DNA of 64,000 nt from Arthrobacter sp. KBS0703. Lineage in GTDB: Bacteria; Actinomycetota; Actinomycetes; Actinomycetales; Micrococcaceae. The stretch spans positions 372,001-436,000 of the forward strand of contig NZ_MVDG02000001.1 of assembly GCF_002008315.2 (NCBI RefSeq). The letters run 5' to 3'. The notes under the pieces are model-generated. The model did not search any database, was not told the DNA's origin, and saw nothing but the letters and a program-made list of their open reading frames with translations. Of this stretch, positions 55,647 through 63,807 are shown piece by piece. How positions within the stretch are numbered: the first letter of the stretch is position 1; each line of letters opens with the position of its first letter. The translations under genes and the position numbers were made by a program.

Positions 55647-57176
55647 TTGGAGAATGTAACCAGGCCGTGGCCTGCCCTCTGGTCCCTCGTCATCGGGTTC
55701 TTCATGATCCTGATCGACACCACCATCGTCTCCGTCGCTAACCCGAGCATCATGGCAGGGCTGGACACGGACATCAACGCCGTCATCTGGGTCACGAGTG
55801 CCTATCTGCTGGCCTATGCGGTTCCCCTCCTCATCACCGGGAGGCTGGGTGACAGGTTCGGCCCCAAGCGGCTGTACCTCTCCGGTCTCGTCGTGTTCAC
55901 GCTCGCCTCGCTCTGGTGCGGCCTGTCCGGCACCGTCCACATGCTCATTGCGGCCCGCGTCCTGCAGGGCCTGGGCGCCGCCCTGATGACGCCGCAGACC
56001 ATGGCGGTGATCACACGCATCTTCCCGCCGGACCGGCGCGGCGCAGCCATGGGCCTGTGGGGCGCCACCGCGGGCGTGGCAACGCTGGTGGGTCCCATCC
56101 TCGGCGGCGTGCTGGTGGACGGGCTCGGCTGGGAATGGATCTTCTTCATCAACGTCCCCATCGGAATTGTGGGCTTTATCCTCGCTTGGCGCCTGGTCCC
56201 GTCCCTCACCACCCACCCGCACAGGTTCGATATCCCCGGCGTGGTGCTCAGCGCCGTCGGGCTTTTCCTGCTCGTGTTCGGGCTCCAGGAAGGCGAGACG
56301 TACGACTGGGGCACCATCACGGGCCCCGTGACGGTCTGGGGCCTGATCATCAGCGGAATCGTGGTGCTGGCGCTGTTCGTCGGCTGGCAGGCTGTTAATA
56401 AGGGCGAGCCGCTGCTCCCGCTCTCCCTGTTCAAGGACCGCAACTTCTCGCTGGCCAACATCGGGATCACCACGGTGGGGTTCACGGTCACGGCTTTCGG
56501 CCTGCCCCTGATCTTCTACTACCAGATGGTGCGGGGCATGACCCCCACGCAGTCGGCCCTCATGATGGTCCCCATGGCGCTGATTTCCGGCGGCCTGGCA
56601 CCGGTGGTGGGCCGCATCATCGACCGTGTCAACCCGAAGTACATCACCTCCGGCGGGCTGCTCCTCATGGCGGTGGCGCTGTTCTGGAACTCCGCCCTCA
56701 TGCATCCGGACACTCCGGTGTGGCTGTTCCTGCTGCCGAGCGCGGTCCTCGGTTTCGCAAATGCCGGGATCTGGGCGCCCCTCAGTTCAACGGCCACCCG
56801 CAACTTGCCGCCGCGGCAGGCGGGAGCCGGGGCCGGCGTCTACAACACCACACGCCAGATCGGGGCGGTCCTGGGCAGCGCCGCGATTGCGGTCCTCATG
56901 CTGTCTCTTATACACATCTCGCGGCCGAACTTCCGCCGGCTCCCGGTGCTGCGGGAGGGCCGGGCGGGGCCGGTGAGGTCAGCTTCGGCGGCCAGCTGCC
57001 CGGCGGCCCTGCACGAGGGGTTCTCGACGGCGATGAGCCAGTCCATCATGCTGCCCGCGGCCGTGATCGTGCTCGGCGCGGCAGTTGCGCTGTTCTTTGC
57101 CCGCCCGAAGCCCGTGCAGGGCTGGGGCGGCCAGCAACCGGCAAAAGCAGAGAGCTCCGACGCCAGGACACCGTAG
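55647..57176 (+). CDS. DHA2-family MFS drug exporter, damaged near the 3' end
   Basis: About 505 residues, TTG start directly after the ankyrin gene. Fourteen-helix exporter of the EmrB/QacA type: LIDTTIVSVANPSIMAGL (motif D1), GRLGDRFGPKRLYLSGL (motif A) and ARVLQGLGAALMTPQTMAVI (motif B). One mosaic end (56901-56919) interrupts the last part. Between it and about 57002 the conserved sequence LAAELPPAPGAAGGPGGAGE lies in another frame, after which ALHEGFSTAMSQSIMLPAA returns. An extra base near 57002 cancels the frame change, so a continuous but partly false frame remains. Confidence 0.82.
   Translation: MENVTRPWPALWSLVIGFFMILIDTTIVSVANPSIMAGLDTDINAVIWVTSAYLLAYAVPLLITGRLGDRFGPKRLYLSGLVVFTLASLWCGLSGTVHMLIAARVLQGLGAALMTPQTMAVITRIFPPDRRGAAMGLWGATAGVATLVGPILGGVLVDGLGWEWIFFINVPIGIVGFILAWRLVPSLTTHPHRFDIPGVVLSAVGLFLLVFGLQEGETYDWGTITGPVTVWGLIISGIVVLALFVGWQAVNKGEPLLPLSLFKDRNFSLANIGITTVGFTVTAFGLPLIFYYQMVRGMTPTQSALMMVPMALISGGLAPVVGRIIDRVNPKYITSGGLLLMAVALFWNSALMHPDTPVWLFLLPSAVLGFANAGIWAPLSSTATRNLPPRQAGAGAGVYNTTRQIGAVLGSAAIAVLMLSLIHISRPNFRRLPVLREGRAGPVRSASAASCPAALHEGFSTAMSQSIMLPAAVIVLGAAVALFFARPKPVQGWGGQQPAKAESSDARTP
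56901..56919. other. single Nextera mosaic end in consensus
   Basis: CTGTCTCTTATACACATCT without its palindromic partner, inside the DHA2 exporter gene. Confidence 0.94.
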
Positions 57177-57208
57177 CCCGGCGGGCGTCCTCGGCCGGGC
57201 AGGCGTCC

Positions 57209-57952
57209 TTAGCCGAGAAGGACGCTGGTCTGGATGCCGCCGGTGGAGAAGCCCAGGCTGCGTGCCGTGGCCAGCGAGCCTTTGTTGCTGACGTCGGCGC
57301 GCCACTGGAGCGTCAGCCCGGAGGCCAGGGCTTCGTGCGCGGCGATCGAGGCCGCCAGGGAACTGTCTCTTATACACATCTAGATGTGTATAAGAGACAG
57401 GCGCCGCCACTGCGGCGCCACGAGGACGCCCATGTGGGCCAGGATCCCTTCCCATTCCGAGTAGGCGCCGCAGGCCACGGGCACCTTGCGGCCGTCCTCG
57501 TCATGCAGGATCGTGTAGCGGTTCTCGAGGTCGGAGAGCCCCACCTCGTTGATGTCGTCCGGCGGGCAGAGGCTCTCGAGTTCGACGGCCTCGGGGTTGC
57601 CGTGCGACACCGTGAGTTCCTCGGCGGGCTGCAGCAGCGGGAGGTCGTCCGCGAAGAAGAGAGCAGCCGAGCCCAGGCCGTGGCCGCCGTGCCGGCGGGT
57701 GATGGTCAGCAGGGTGACGTGCTGGGCCATCTCTTCATCGGCGATTCCGACGGCGGCGTCCAGCGCCCATTGCGGACCCACCAGGGCGGAGCTGCCGAAG
57801 AGGCGGACGAACTGGACGGCGCGCGCTGTGTCGTCGACCCTCGTGAGCCGTTCCCCGGTTTCCAAGGCGAGGGCGAAAGCGCCGTCGTCGAGCCCCAAAC
57901 GGCGCGCCCAGGCTAGCTGGATGATGGCGGCGGAACCGGGCTCAAGACTCAT
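57209..57952 (-). CDS. GNAT N-acetyltransferase, broken by adapter
   Basis: About 235 residues. The first part (57952-57401) ends in EGILAHMGVLVAPQWRR, the start of the acetyl-CoA-binding segment. The adapter follows (57363-57400), then SLAASIAAHEALASGLTLQW, RADVSNKGSLATARSLGFST and the stop at 57209. VxPxxRR...GS...N..S...A..LGF is the GNAT pattern. The substrate is unknown; the long N-terminal half is typical of GNAT proteins with an added domain. Confidence 0.78.
57363..57400. other. Nextera mate-pair junction adapter in consensus
   Basis: Full 38-bp mosaic-end palindrome inside the GNAT gene. Confidence 0.97.
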
Positions 57953-58039
57953 GCCCCAAGCCTACCGACCCCCGCCGCCCCCGCATCAACCAGCGCGCAA
58001 GGGCACTTAGGCCCCCGCCGTCACCGCATTAACTAGCGC

Positions 58040-58094
58040 GAACGGACAGTCAATGCCCTCCACAATCGGAAAAGAGGGCCTTAACTGCCCGTTC
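58040..58094. repeat. 55-bp nested inverted repeat after pfkA
   Basis: Outer arms GAACGGACAGT / ACTGCCCGTTC match except one base. Inner arms GCCCTC / GAGGGC are perfect. The plan is the same as the element at 30139. It lies 20 bases beyond the pfkA stop. The 50 bases on its left hold an imperfect direct copy of its left flank (CCGCATCAACCAGCGCGCAA against CCGCATTAACTAGCGCGAAC). Confidence 0.7.
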
Positions 58095-58113
58095 GGGCGA
58101 AGCGGAGCGGGGC

Positions 58114-59139
58114 CTAGCCGAAGAGGACCGCGGCCTCGTCGTAGCGGTGCTGCGGGACGGTCTTGAGCTTGCCGAGCGCTGCTTCGAAGCCGACGTGGTC
58201 GATGTCGGTTCCGTTCAGCGAGACCATGGTGCCCCAGCGGCCCTCGACCACGGAGTCGATGGCGGCCATGCCCAGCCGCGTGGCCAGCACGCGGTCGAAG
58301 GCGGACGGGACGCCGCCGCGCTGGATGTGGCCGAGGATGGTGGCGCGGGTCTCGATCCCGGTGCGGGCCTCGATCTCGGGGGCCAGCTGGTCGGCGATGC
58401 CGCCGAGCCGGGGACGGCCGAAGGTGTCCAGGCCGCGCTCGGAGTGCGGTGATTCCATGTGCTCCGGCACGAAGCCTTCGGCGACGACGACGAGGGGCGC
58501 GCGGCCGCGGTCGTGGGCCTCGTTGACCCACTCGACGATCTGCTCGATGCTGACCTTCTGCTCCGGAATCAGGATGGCGTGGGCGCCGGCGGCCATTCCC
58601 GCGTGCAGGGCGATCCAGCCGACATGGCGGCCCATGACTTCGGCGATCATGCAGCGGTGGTGGGACTCGCCCGTGGTCCGCAGGCGGTCGATGGCCTCGG
58701 TGGCGATCTGGACGGCGGTATCGAAGCCGAAGGTGTAGTCCGTGGCGTCGAGGTCGTTGTCCACCGTCTTGGGCACGCCGACGATTTTCAGTCCGGCGTC
58801 CGTGAGGCGCTTGGCCGCGGCGAGGGTTCCTTCGCCTCCAATGGCGATGATGGCGTCGATGCCGAGCCGGTCCATGTGGGCCTTGATGACCTCGGGTCCG
58901 CCGCCGTTATCGAACGGGTTGGTCCTGGATGTACCCAGGATGGTGCCGCCCTGCTTGGCAATGCCTCGGACCACGGTGCGGGGAATGGGAATGATGTCTC
59001 CCTCAACCACTCCGCGCCAGCCGTCGAGGAACCCCACGAATTCGTGGCCGTGGATGGCAATGCCCTTGAGGACGGCGCCGCGGATCACGGCGTTCAGTCC
59101 GGGGCAGTCGCCGCCGCTGGTGAGGATTCCTATTTTCAT
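58114..59139 (-). CDS. pfkA: 6-phosphofructokinase
   Basis: 341 residues from MKIGILTSGGDCPGLNAVI at 59139. GGEGT is at 101-105 with glycine at 104, and PKTVDND has lysine at 124; PPi-dependent enzymes have aspartate at 104, while G104/K124 is known from ATP-dependent actinobacterial enzymes such as that of Streptomyces. Catalytic TVDND and MGRHVGWIALHAG follow. It phosphorylates fructose 6-phosphate in glycolysis. An ATG 16 codons earlier (59187) lies close to the TAGACT box and is less likely. Confidence 0.92.
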   Translation of the reverse strand: MKIGILTSGGDCPGLNAVIRGAVLKGIAIHGHEFVGFLDGWRGVVEGDIIPIPRTVVRGIAKQGGTILGTSRTNPFDNGGGPEVIKAHMDRLGIDAIIAIGGEGTLAAAKRLTDAGLKIVGVPKTVDNDLDATDYTFGFDTAVQIATEAIDRLRTTGESHHRCMIAEVMGRHVGWIALHAGMAAGAHAILIPEQKVSIEQIVEWVNEAHDRGRAPLVVVAEGFVPEHMESPHSERGLDTFGRPRLGGIADQLAPEIEARTGIETRATILGHIQRGGVPSAFDRVLATRLGMAAIDSVVEGRWGTMVSLNGTDIDHVGFEAALGKLKTVPQHRYDEAAVLFG

Positions 59140-59203
59140 ATTTCTCGGCTCAAATCCTGGTTCGAAGGTATACAGGCAGAGCGCCACGCTGAGCTCACCC
59201 TAG

Positions 59204-59209
59204 AGTCTA
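59204..59209 (-). promoter_or_regulatory. pfkA -10 element
   Basis: TAGACT reads toward pfkA 65 bases before the chosen ATG. TTGTGT at 59234-59229, 19 bases upstream, is a possible -35 box. Confidence 0.45.
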
Positions 59210-59265
59210 ATGGGCGGTGTGGGGAAGGACACAAACGGTTACACCGCGCCCTGGTGTGACGTATA

Positions 59266-59297
59266 AGTGCCCCCGCTCCGGTGGGAACGGGGGCACT
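59266..59297 (-). terminator. hairpin after the PspC-domain gene
   Basis: AGTGCCCCCG and CGGGGGCACT pair perfectly over 10 bp with a 12-base loop, 40 bases beyond the stop of the minus-strand PspC unit. On the minus strand it is followed by TTATAC, a poor T-run. Confidence 0.6.
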
Positions 59298-59337
59298 GGG
59301 TAGCGGTCGACGGCGGTCACCGGCCTTTCGGCGGTCC

Positions 59338-59592
59338 CTACCGGTTCATGGCGCGCTTTTCTAGGAAGGACTCGAGCGCGATGCCGTTGTTCTGGTTCGG
59401 CAGGATGAGCCACGCCAGAAGGTACAACAGGACGGCCGGTCCCGGCAGGAGGCAGAAGAGGAGGAAGCCGATCCGGACGAAGGCAACGTCCACGTTCAGT
59501 TTCTCGGCGATTCCGCCGCACACCCCGCCCAGCCAGCGCTGCGGTCCGCGCCTCAGGCCAAGGCCCCTGACAATGCTGAAGAATTTTTCCAT
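59338..59592 (-). CDS. small PspC-domain membrane protein
   Basis: 84 residues. PQRWLGGVCGGIAEKLNVDVAF and VRIGFLLFCLLPGPAVLLYLLAWLILP form a complete PspC domain with a helix pair. PspC proteins take part in envelope-stress signalling. It is the last gene of a three-gene minus-strand unit and starts 3 bases after the preceding stop. Confidence 0.85.
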   Translation of the reverse strand: MEKFFSIVRGLGLRRGPQRWLGGVCGGIAEKLNVDVAFVRIGFLLFCLLPGPAVLLYLLAWLILPNQNNGIALESFLEKRAMNR

Positions 59593-59595
59593 GGT

Positions 59596-59880
59596 TCAAG
59601 ACTTCCCGTTTGTGGGGCTGTTGTCACGTCCGCGGGCCGAGAGCAGGCCGCCGATCACCAGCGCGGCGCCGGCCCCGATCATCAGCCCGATCAGCACATA
59701 GGTTCCGTTCAGTGCCACGAGCCCCAGCTGGGAGATGATGATGAGCGCGGCCAGGGCCAGCACCACGAGCCCCCAGACGATGGTGCCGACGCGGGCCGGT
59801 GAGGAAGAGGGATCGCGGCGGTCCGCTGCGACGGATTCCGGCACGGGCGAGGTCTTCGGGGCGGGGTCATGGCTGCTCAT
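59596..59880 (-). CDS. two-helix membrane protein of the PspC locus
   Basis: 94 residues. A polar N-terminus of about 30 residues, then IVWGLVVLALAALIIISQLG and YVLIGLMIGAGAALVIGGLL, ending in a short basic tail. It starts 1 base after the stop of the PspC-LiaF-like gene. No family recognised. Confidence 0.72.
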   Translation of the reverse strand: MSSHDPAPKTSPVPESVAADRRDPSSSPARVGTIVWGLVVLALAALIIISQLGLVALNGTYVLIGLMIGAGAALVIGGLLSARGRDNSPTNGKS

Positions 59881-59881
59881 G

Positions 59882-61456
59882 TCAGTTGCCTTCCTGGATG
59901 GTGATGTTGCTGACGGTTCCGTCGATCTGAAGGATCAGGCGGGCGCCGGGCTTATCAGCGTTGTAGCTGCTCTGGCGGGAGGTGATGCCGCTGCGGCTGT
60001 CCGCGCCTTCGTTGAGGTTGCCCAGCGTCATGTCTGCCCTGACGTCCACTGGAACCGTGCGCGGGATGACGACCGTCACGTTGCTGGCGGTCACGTCGAG
60101 GGGGACCACGACGTCGGTGCCCAGGGGCGGGTTCAGGTTCAGGCCGGTGAGGTCAACAGTCCCGCGGCCTCCGGTGATCTGGAAGCCCTCGCGTGCCTGT
60201 TCGATGCTGGCGGGGTTCCAGTCCGCGTTCTGGAAGCGGAAACGGTCGCCGTTCGGCACGGTGTTGAAGATGCCGCCGACGATCAGTGCCACCACGGCGA
60301 AGAATCCGAGGATCCCCGACGTCCTGCCTCTGAGGCCGGAGAGGAGGATGCCCAGGCCAAGGACAGCGGCGCCGCTGGCCCACACCACGGCGTTGGCGGA
60401 GTCGCCGAGATCGATGACGTTGCCGGCGTCGAGGGCCTTGAGCGTCCCGCCGACCAGCAAGGCGAGGCCTGCGGTAATGGCGACGACGGGTGCGCCGGGG
60501 CCGTTCGGCCTTGACTTCGGAGCGGGCACAGGAGCCGGCACCGGGGCTGGTCCGCGGGGCGGAACGCTGCCGAACCCGCCGCCGTATGGGCCGGGCGGGA
60601 CATGTCCCTGGCCTGTCTCTCTGTCTCTTATACACATCTAGATGTGTATAAGAGACAGGTGCTGGGCGGTGGCGGCCTGTGTGCCGGCAGCGAATGCTTC
60701 TGCCGCCGGGGCACTGCCGGGGGCAGCGTATCCGGGGGCAGGCTGGGCGCCGGCCTGGGTGGTGTTCATAGCTGCTCCAATGGGGTTCCTATTGCGTTGC
60801 GAGAGGAAGTAGATGAGGTAGATGACGCCGCCCACCCAGAAGAGGGTCCAGAAGAAGCCGAAGCCGTCGTGTCCCCAGCCCCAGAATCCGCCCCCCATGC
60901 CGGTGAGGCCGAGGACGGTGGTGATGAGTGCGCCCGTCATGCCGCTGGTCCAGCGCCCGGCGCCCGCTTCCTGGGTATGGATCCGGCCGTCCGGCTCGGG
61001 CAGGAGTGCCCAGGCGAGGCCGTACAGGAGGACGCCGATGCCGGCGAACAGCGTCAGCACGATGAACACGCCCCGTACGATCAGCGGGTCGATGCCCATG
61101 CGCTCCGCGATGCCGCTCGAGACGCCGCCGATCCAGCGGTCGCGTCCGCGGTGGATGCCTTGGCTGCGGATCCAGTCGAAGAAGTTCAGCTGCTGGGGTG
61201 GCCGGCCGTAGCCGGGAGCACCCCGACCGCCGAAACCGGGACCGCCCGGCGGCGGGGTGCCGGGTATTTCCTGCGTGGCACCGAGGGACGGCCGCAGCTG
61301 CTCAGTCGGCTGCCCCGGCAGGGCCTCGGTGGGACGTTCTGCCTGCGAATCGGTGGTTCCGGGTTCGCGCAGAGGTTCGGAACCGGGTCCGGACTGGTCG
61401 TCGGACGGGTTGGCGGGCTGCTGCCCTTCAGCTGGGGTGGGGTTGTGCGAGTTCAT
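59882..61456 (-). CDS. PspC-domain protein with LiaF-like C-terminal domain, broken by adapter
   Basis: About 510 residues when restored. A Pro/Gln-rich cytoplasmic N-terminus (to about 90) is followed by a PspC domain (RDRWIGGVSSGIAERMGIDP), two further helices and a Pro/Ala-rich linker. The adapter (60621-60658) cuts that linker. The second half has four helices (VVAITAGLALLVGGTLKAL; AVLGLGILLSGLRG) and a C-terminal beta-rich domain (GTDVVVPLDVTASNVTVVIP, NEGADSRSG) of the DUF2154/LiaF type. LiaF-like proteins hold a partner kinase inactive; the kinase-regulator pair is encoded divergently next door. Confidence 0.8.
60621..60658. other. Nextera mate-pair junction adapter in consensus
   Basis: Full 38-bp palindrome preceded by an extra CTGTCTCT (60613-60620), a stuttered copy of its first eight bases. 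Confidence 0.97.
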
Positions 61457-61581
61457 ACTTCGATCCTGCCGTGCGGGGCCATGGTCCCTCTATTGGGGAA
61501 GACCCTGAGCCGTCCCTGACTTACCCCCGGTCCACCCTCAAAACGGGCCTCCGAAACCCTGATCCGTGTTTGGATTGATGC

Positions 61582-63039
61582 ATGACCACAGTCCCCGTCC
61601 GCCCGCCGCTGGTCCGCAGCAGCGACCGCGTTATCGCCGGCGTGTGCGCGGGCCTCGCGGACCACCTGGGCTGGCCGGTGCGCATGGTCCGGATCGGCAT
61701 GGCCGTGGCCGCGCTCGCTGGCGGGGCAGGCCTGGTCTTCTATGGCTGGCTGTGGATCATGGTGCCCACCGCAGACGAGAGCGCCAAGCGCAACGCCCGG
61801 CGGCCGGCGTCGCCCATTGCCCCCGCGGTGAGCATGCCGCAGCATCCCGCCGCCGTCGTCGACCCTTCGGTGTGGAGCAGTGCGTATTCGCCCGGTCCGG
61901 CTTGGCCGCCCCCGGGCCGACCAGCGCCCGCCGCAGAGCCGGGTGTATATACCCCTGCTGTGGCTCCCGCGCCGTCCGCACAGTACGACGCCGGGCCCTC
62001 CTCCCAGCCGCCGGCACCTGCTGCTGTACCGGGCACCGGTGCCTGGTTCCGCGTCCGCAACATGCGTTACGGCAAGGAGATTCTGCTTGGCGCCGGGCTG
62101 CTGCTCGTTGCCGCGATCCTGATCGCCAGGCTTCTCGGCGTCGAAGTGCCGCTGGGGACCCTGATCCCGGCGGCTGCCATCCTCGGCGGTGCCGCCATCG
62201 CCTGGATGCAACTCGACGAAACGCGCCGCGCCGGGCTGGTGGACAAGACCAAGGCGGACCAGGCGGGCGGATGGGCGCGGCTGGCCGCCGGCCTCGCGCT
62301 GGTGGTGGCCGGAGTGCTGGTCATGGTGTCCGGGTCCGGTTCCTGGGAGCAGACCTGGCTGGCTCTGCTGGCGTCCGTGGCCGTCCTGGGCGGGGTGGCG
62401 CTGGTGCTGCTTCCCTGGGGCCTGAAATTCTGGCGCGACCTTGAGACCGAACGCGCCGGCCGGGTCCGCGAGACCGAACGGGCGGAGATCGCCGCCCACC
62501 TGCATGATTCAGTGCTGCAGACCCTCGCGCTGATCCAGCGCCGGGCCGCCAACGAACACGATGTGGTGAGGCTGGCCCGAGCGCAGGAGCGCGAACTGCG
62601 AGGCTGGCTGTTCAGGGACCCGGCCAGGGACGCCGGCCAGCTTTCGGACAGGATCAAGGCGGCCGCGGCGGAGGTTGAGGACGGCCTCGGCAATGCGGTG
62701 GACGTCGTGAGCGTGGGCGACACGGCCATGACCGACAGGCATGAGGCGCTGGTCCAGGCGAGCCGGGAAGCCATGCTGAACGCCTCCCGCCATGGCGGCG
62801 GACCGGTCTCCGTCTATCTGGAGGTGTCCGACGGCGGCGCGGAAGTATTCGTCAAGGACCGCGGCTCCGGATTCGAACTCCACGCGGTTCCGGCGGACAG
62901 GCTCGGCGTCCGGGAGTCAATTATTGGCCGAATGAAGCGGCACGGCGGAACCGCCCAGATCAACAGCAGTCCTGACGGCACGGAGGTCCGGCTCAAGCTG
63001 CCTGCGGCCGCGGAGGACAACGGGGAAGGGAAGTCATGA
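61582..63039 (+). CDS. sensor histidine kinase with N-terminal PspC domain
   Basis: 485 residues. Residues 8-60 form a PspC domain (SSDRVIAGVCAGLADHLGWPV) and its helix. A Pro/Ala linker, then four helices between about 165 and 285. The kinase core is of the NarX/LiaS (HPK7) type: RAEIAAHLHDSVLQTLALIQ with H308, then EAMLNASRHGGG (N box) and VKDRGSGFELHAV (G box). It overlaps the response regulator gene by four bases. With the LiaF-like neighbour it should sense envelope stress. Confidence 0.87.
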   Translation: MTTVPVRPPLVRSSDRVIAGVCAGLADHLGWPVRMVRIGMAVAALAGGAGLVFYGWLWIMVPTADESAKRNARRPASPIAPAVSMPQHPAAVVDPSVWSSAYSPGPAWPPPGRPAPAAEPGVYTPAVAPAPSAQYDAGPSSQPPAPAAVPGTGAWFRVRNMRYGKEILLGAGLLLVAAILIARLLGVEVPLGTLIPAAAILGGAAIAWMQLDETRRAGLVDKTKADQAGGWARLAAGLALVVAGVLVMVSGSGSWEQTWLALLASVAVLGGVALVLLPWGLKFWRDLETERAGRVRETERAEIAAHLHDSVLQTLALIQRRAANEHDVVRLARAQERELRGWLFRDPARDAGQLSDRIKAAAAEVEDGLGNAVDVVSVGDTAMTDRHEALVQASREAMLNASRHGGGPVSVYLEVSDGGAEVFVKDRGSGFELHAVPADRLGVRESIIGRMKRHGGTAQINSSPDGTEVRLKLPAAAEDNGEGKS

Positions 63040-63722
63040 GCACTCCAGCACTGGGCGGCACGGCCGGGGATCCGGGACGGAGCGTCCGGGTCGTGATCGT
63101 GGACGACCACGCCATCTTCCGCTCCGGCCTGAAGGCGGACCTGGACCCGCGCATTGAGGTGGTCGGCGAGGCCGGAACGGTGGAGCAGGCCATCGAGGTG
63201 ATCGGCCGGACCCGCCCGGAAGTGGTGCTGCTCGATGTCCACCTGCCCGGCGGCCTGGGCGGAGGTGGGCGTGAAGTCATCGCCGGCTCAGCGGCGCTTC
63301 GGGGCACCACCACGTTCCTGGCCCTCAGTGTGTCGGACGCGGCGGAGGACGTCGTGGCCGTGATCCGTGCCGGCGCGCGCGGCTACGTGACCAAGACGAT
63401 TTCGGGGACGGAGATCACGGACGCCATCTACAGGGTTGCCGGCGGCGACGCCGTCTTCTCGCCGCGGCTGGCCGGCTTCGTACTGGACGCCTTCGGCACC
63501 GCTCCCGCGGACATTGCCGACGACGAACTGGACAAGCTCTCAGCCCGCGAGCTCGAGGTGATGAGGCTCATCGCCCGGGGATACAGCTACAAGGAAGTGG
63601 CCAAGGAGCTGTTCATTTCCATCAAGACCGTGGAAACCCATGTGTCGGCGGTGCTCAGGAAGCTGCAGCTCTCCAGCCGCCATGAACTGACCAAGTGGGC
63701 GGCCGAGCGCCGGCTCCTCTAA
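63036..63722 (+). CDS. NarL/LuxR-family response regulator
   Basis: 228 residues. Receiver domain with VIVDDHAIFRSGLKADLDP and phosphorylated D67 in EVVLLDVHLPGG. LuxR-type helix-turn-helix at the C-terminus: LSARELEVMRLIARGYSYKE and KTVETHVSAVLRKLQLSSRH. Partner of the kinase just upstream. Likely targets are its own locus and the divergent PspC unit. Confidence 0.9.
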   Translation: MSTPALGGTAGDPGRSVRVVIVDDHAIFRSGLKADLDPRIEVVGEAGTVEQAIEVIGRTRPEVVLLDVHLPGGLGGGGREVIAGSAALRGTTTFLALSVSDAAEDVVAVIRAGARGYVTKTISGTEITDAIYRVAGGDAVFSPRLAGFVLDAFGTAPADIADDELDKLSARELEVMRLIARGYSYKEVAKELFISIKTVETHVSAVLRKLQLSSRHELTKWAAERRLL

Positions 63723-63730
63723 AACCAAAT

Positions 63731-63791
63731 GATGCGCTATCACTTAGGGCCCTTTTGCCGCGGCAATAAGGCCCACAAGTGACAGCGCATC
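63731..63791. repeat. 61-bp nested inverted repeat between convergent genes
   Basis: Outer arms GATGCGCT-A-TCACTT / AAGTGA-C-AGCGCATC, then GGGCC / GGCCC, and at the centre the perfect palindrome TGCCGCGGCA. It fills the gap between the response regulator and aminotransferase stops. Confidence 0.78.
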
Positions 63792-63807
63792 GGGGCTTTG
63801 GGACGGC

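Noticed and set aside
5113..60658. The repeated CTGTCTCTTATACACATCT palindromes as Tn5/IS50 insertions or a natural dispersed repeat
   Set aside because: No transposase is present, flanks of the sites I compared lack the 9-base duplication Tn5 makes, and the back-to-back mosaic ends match the synthetic mate-pair junction.
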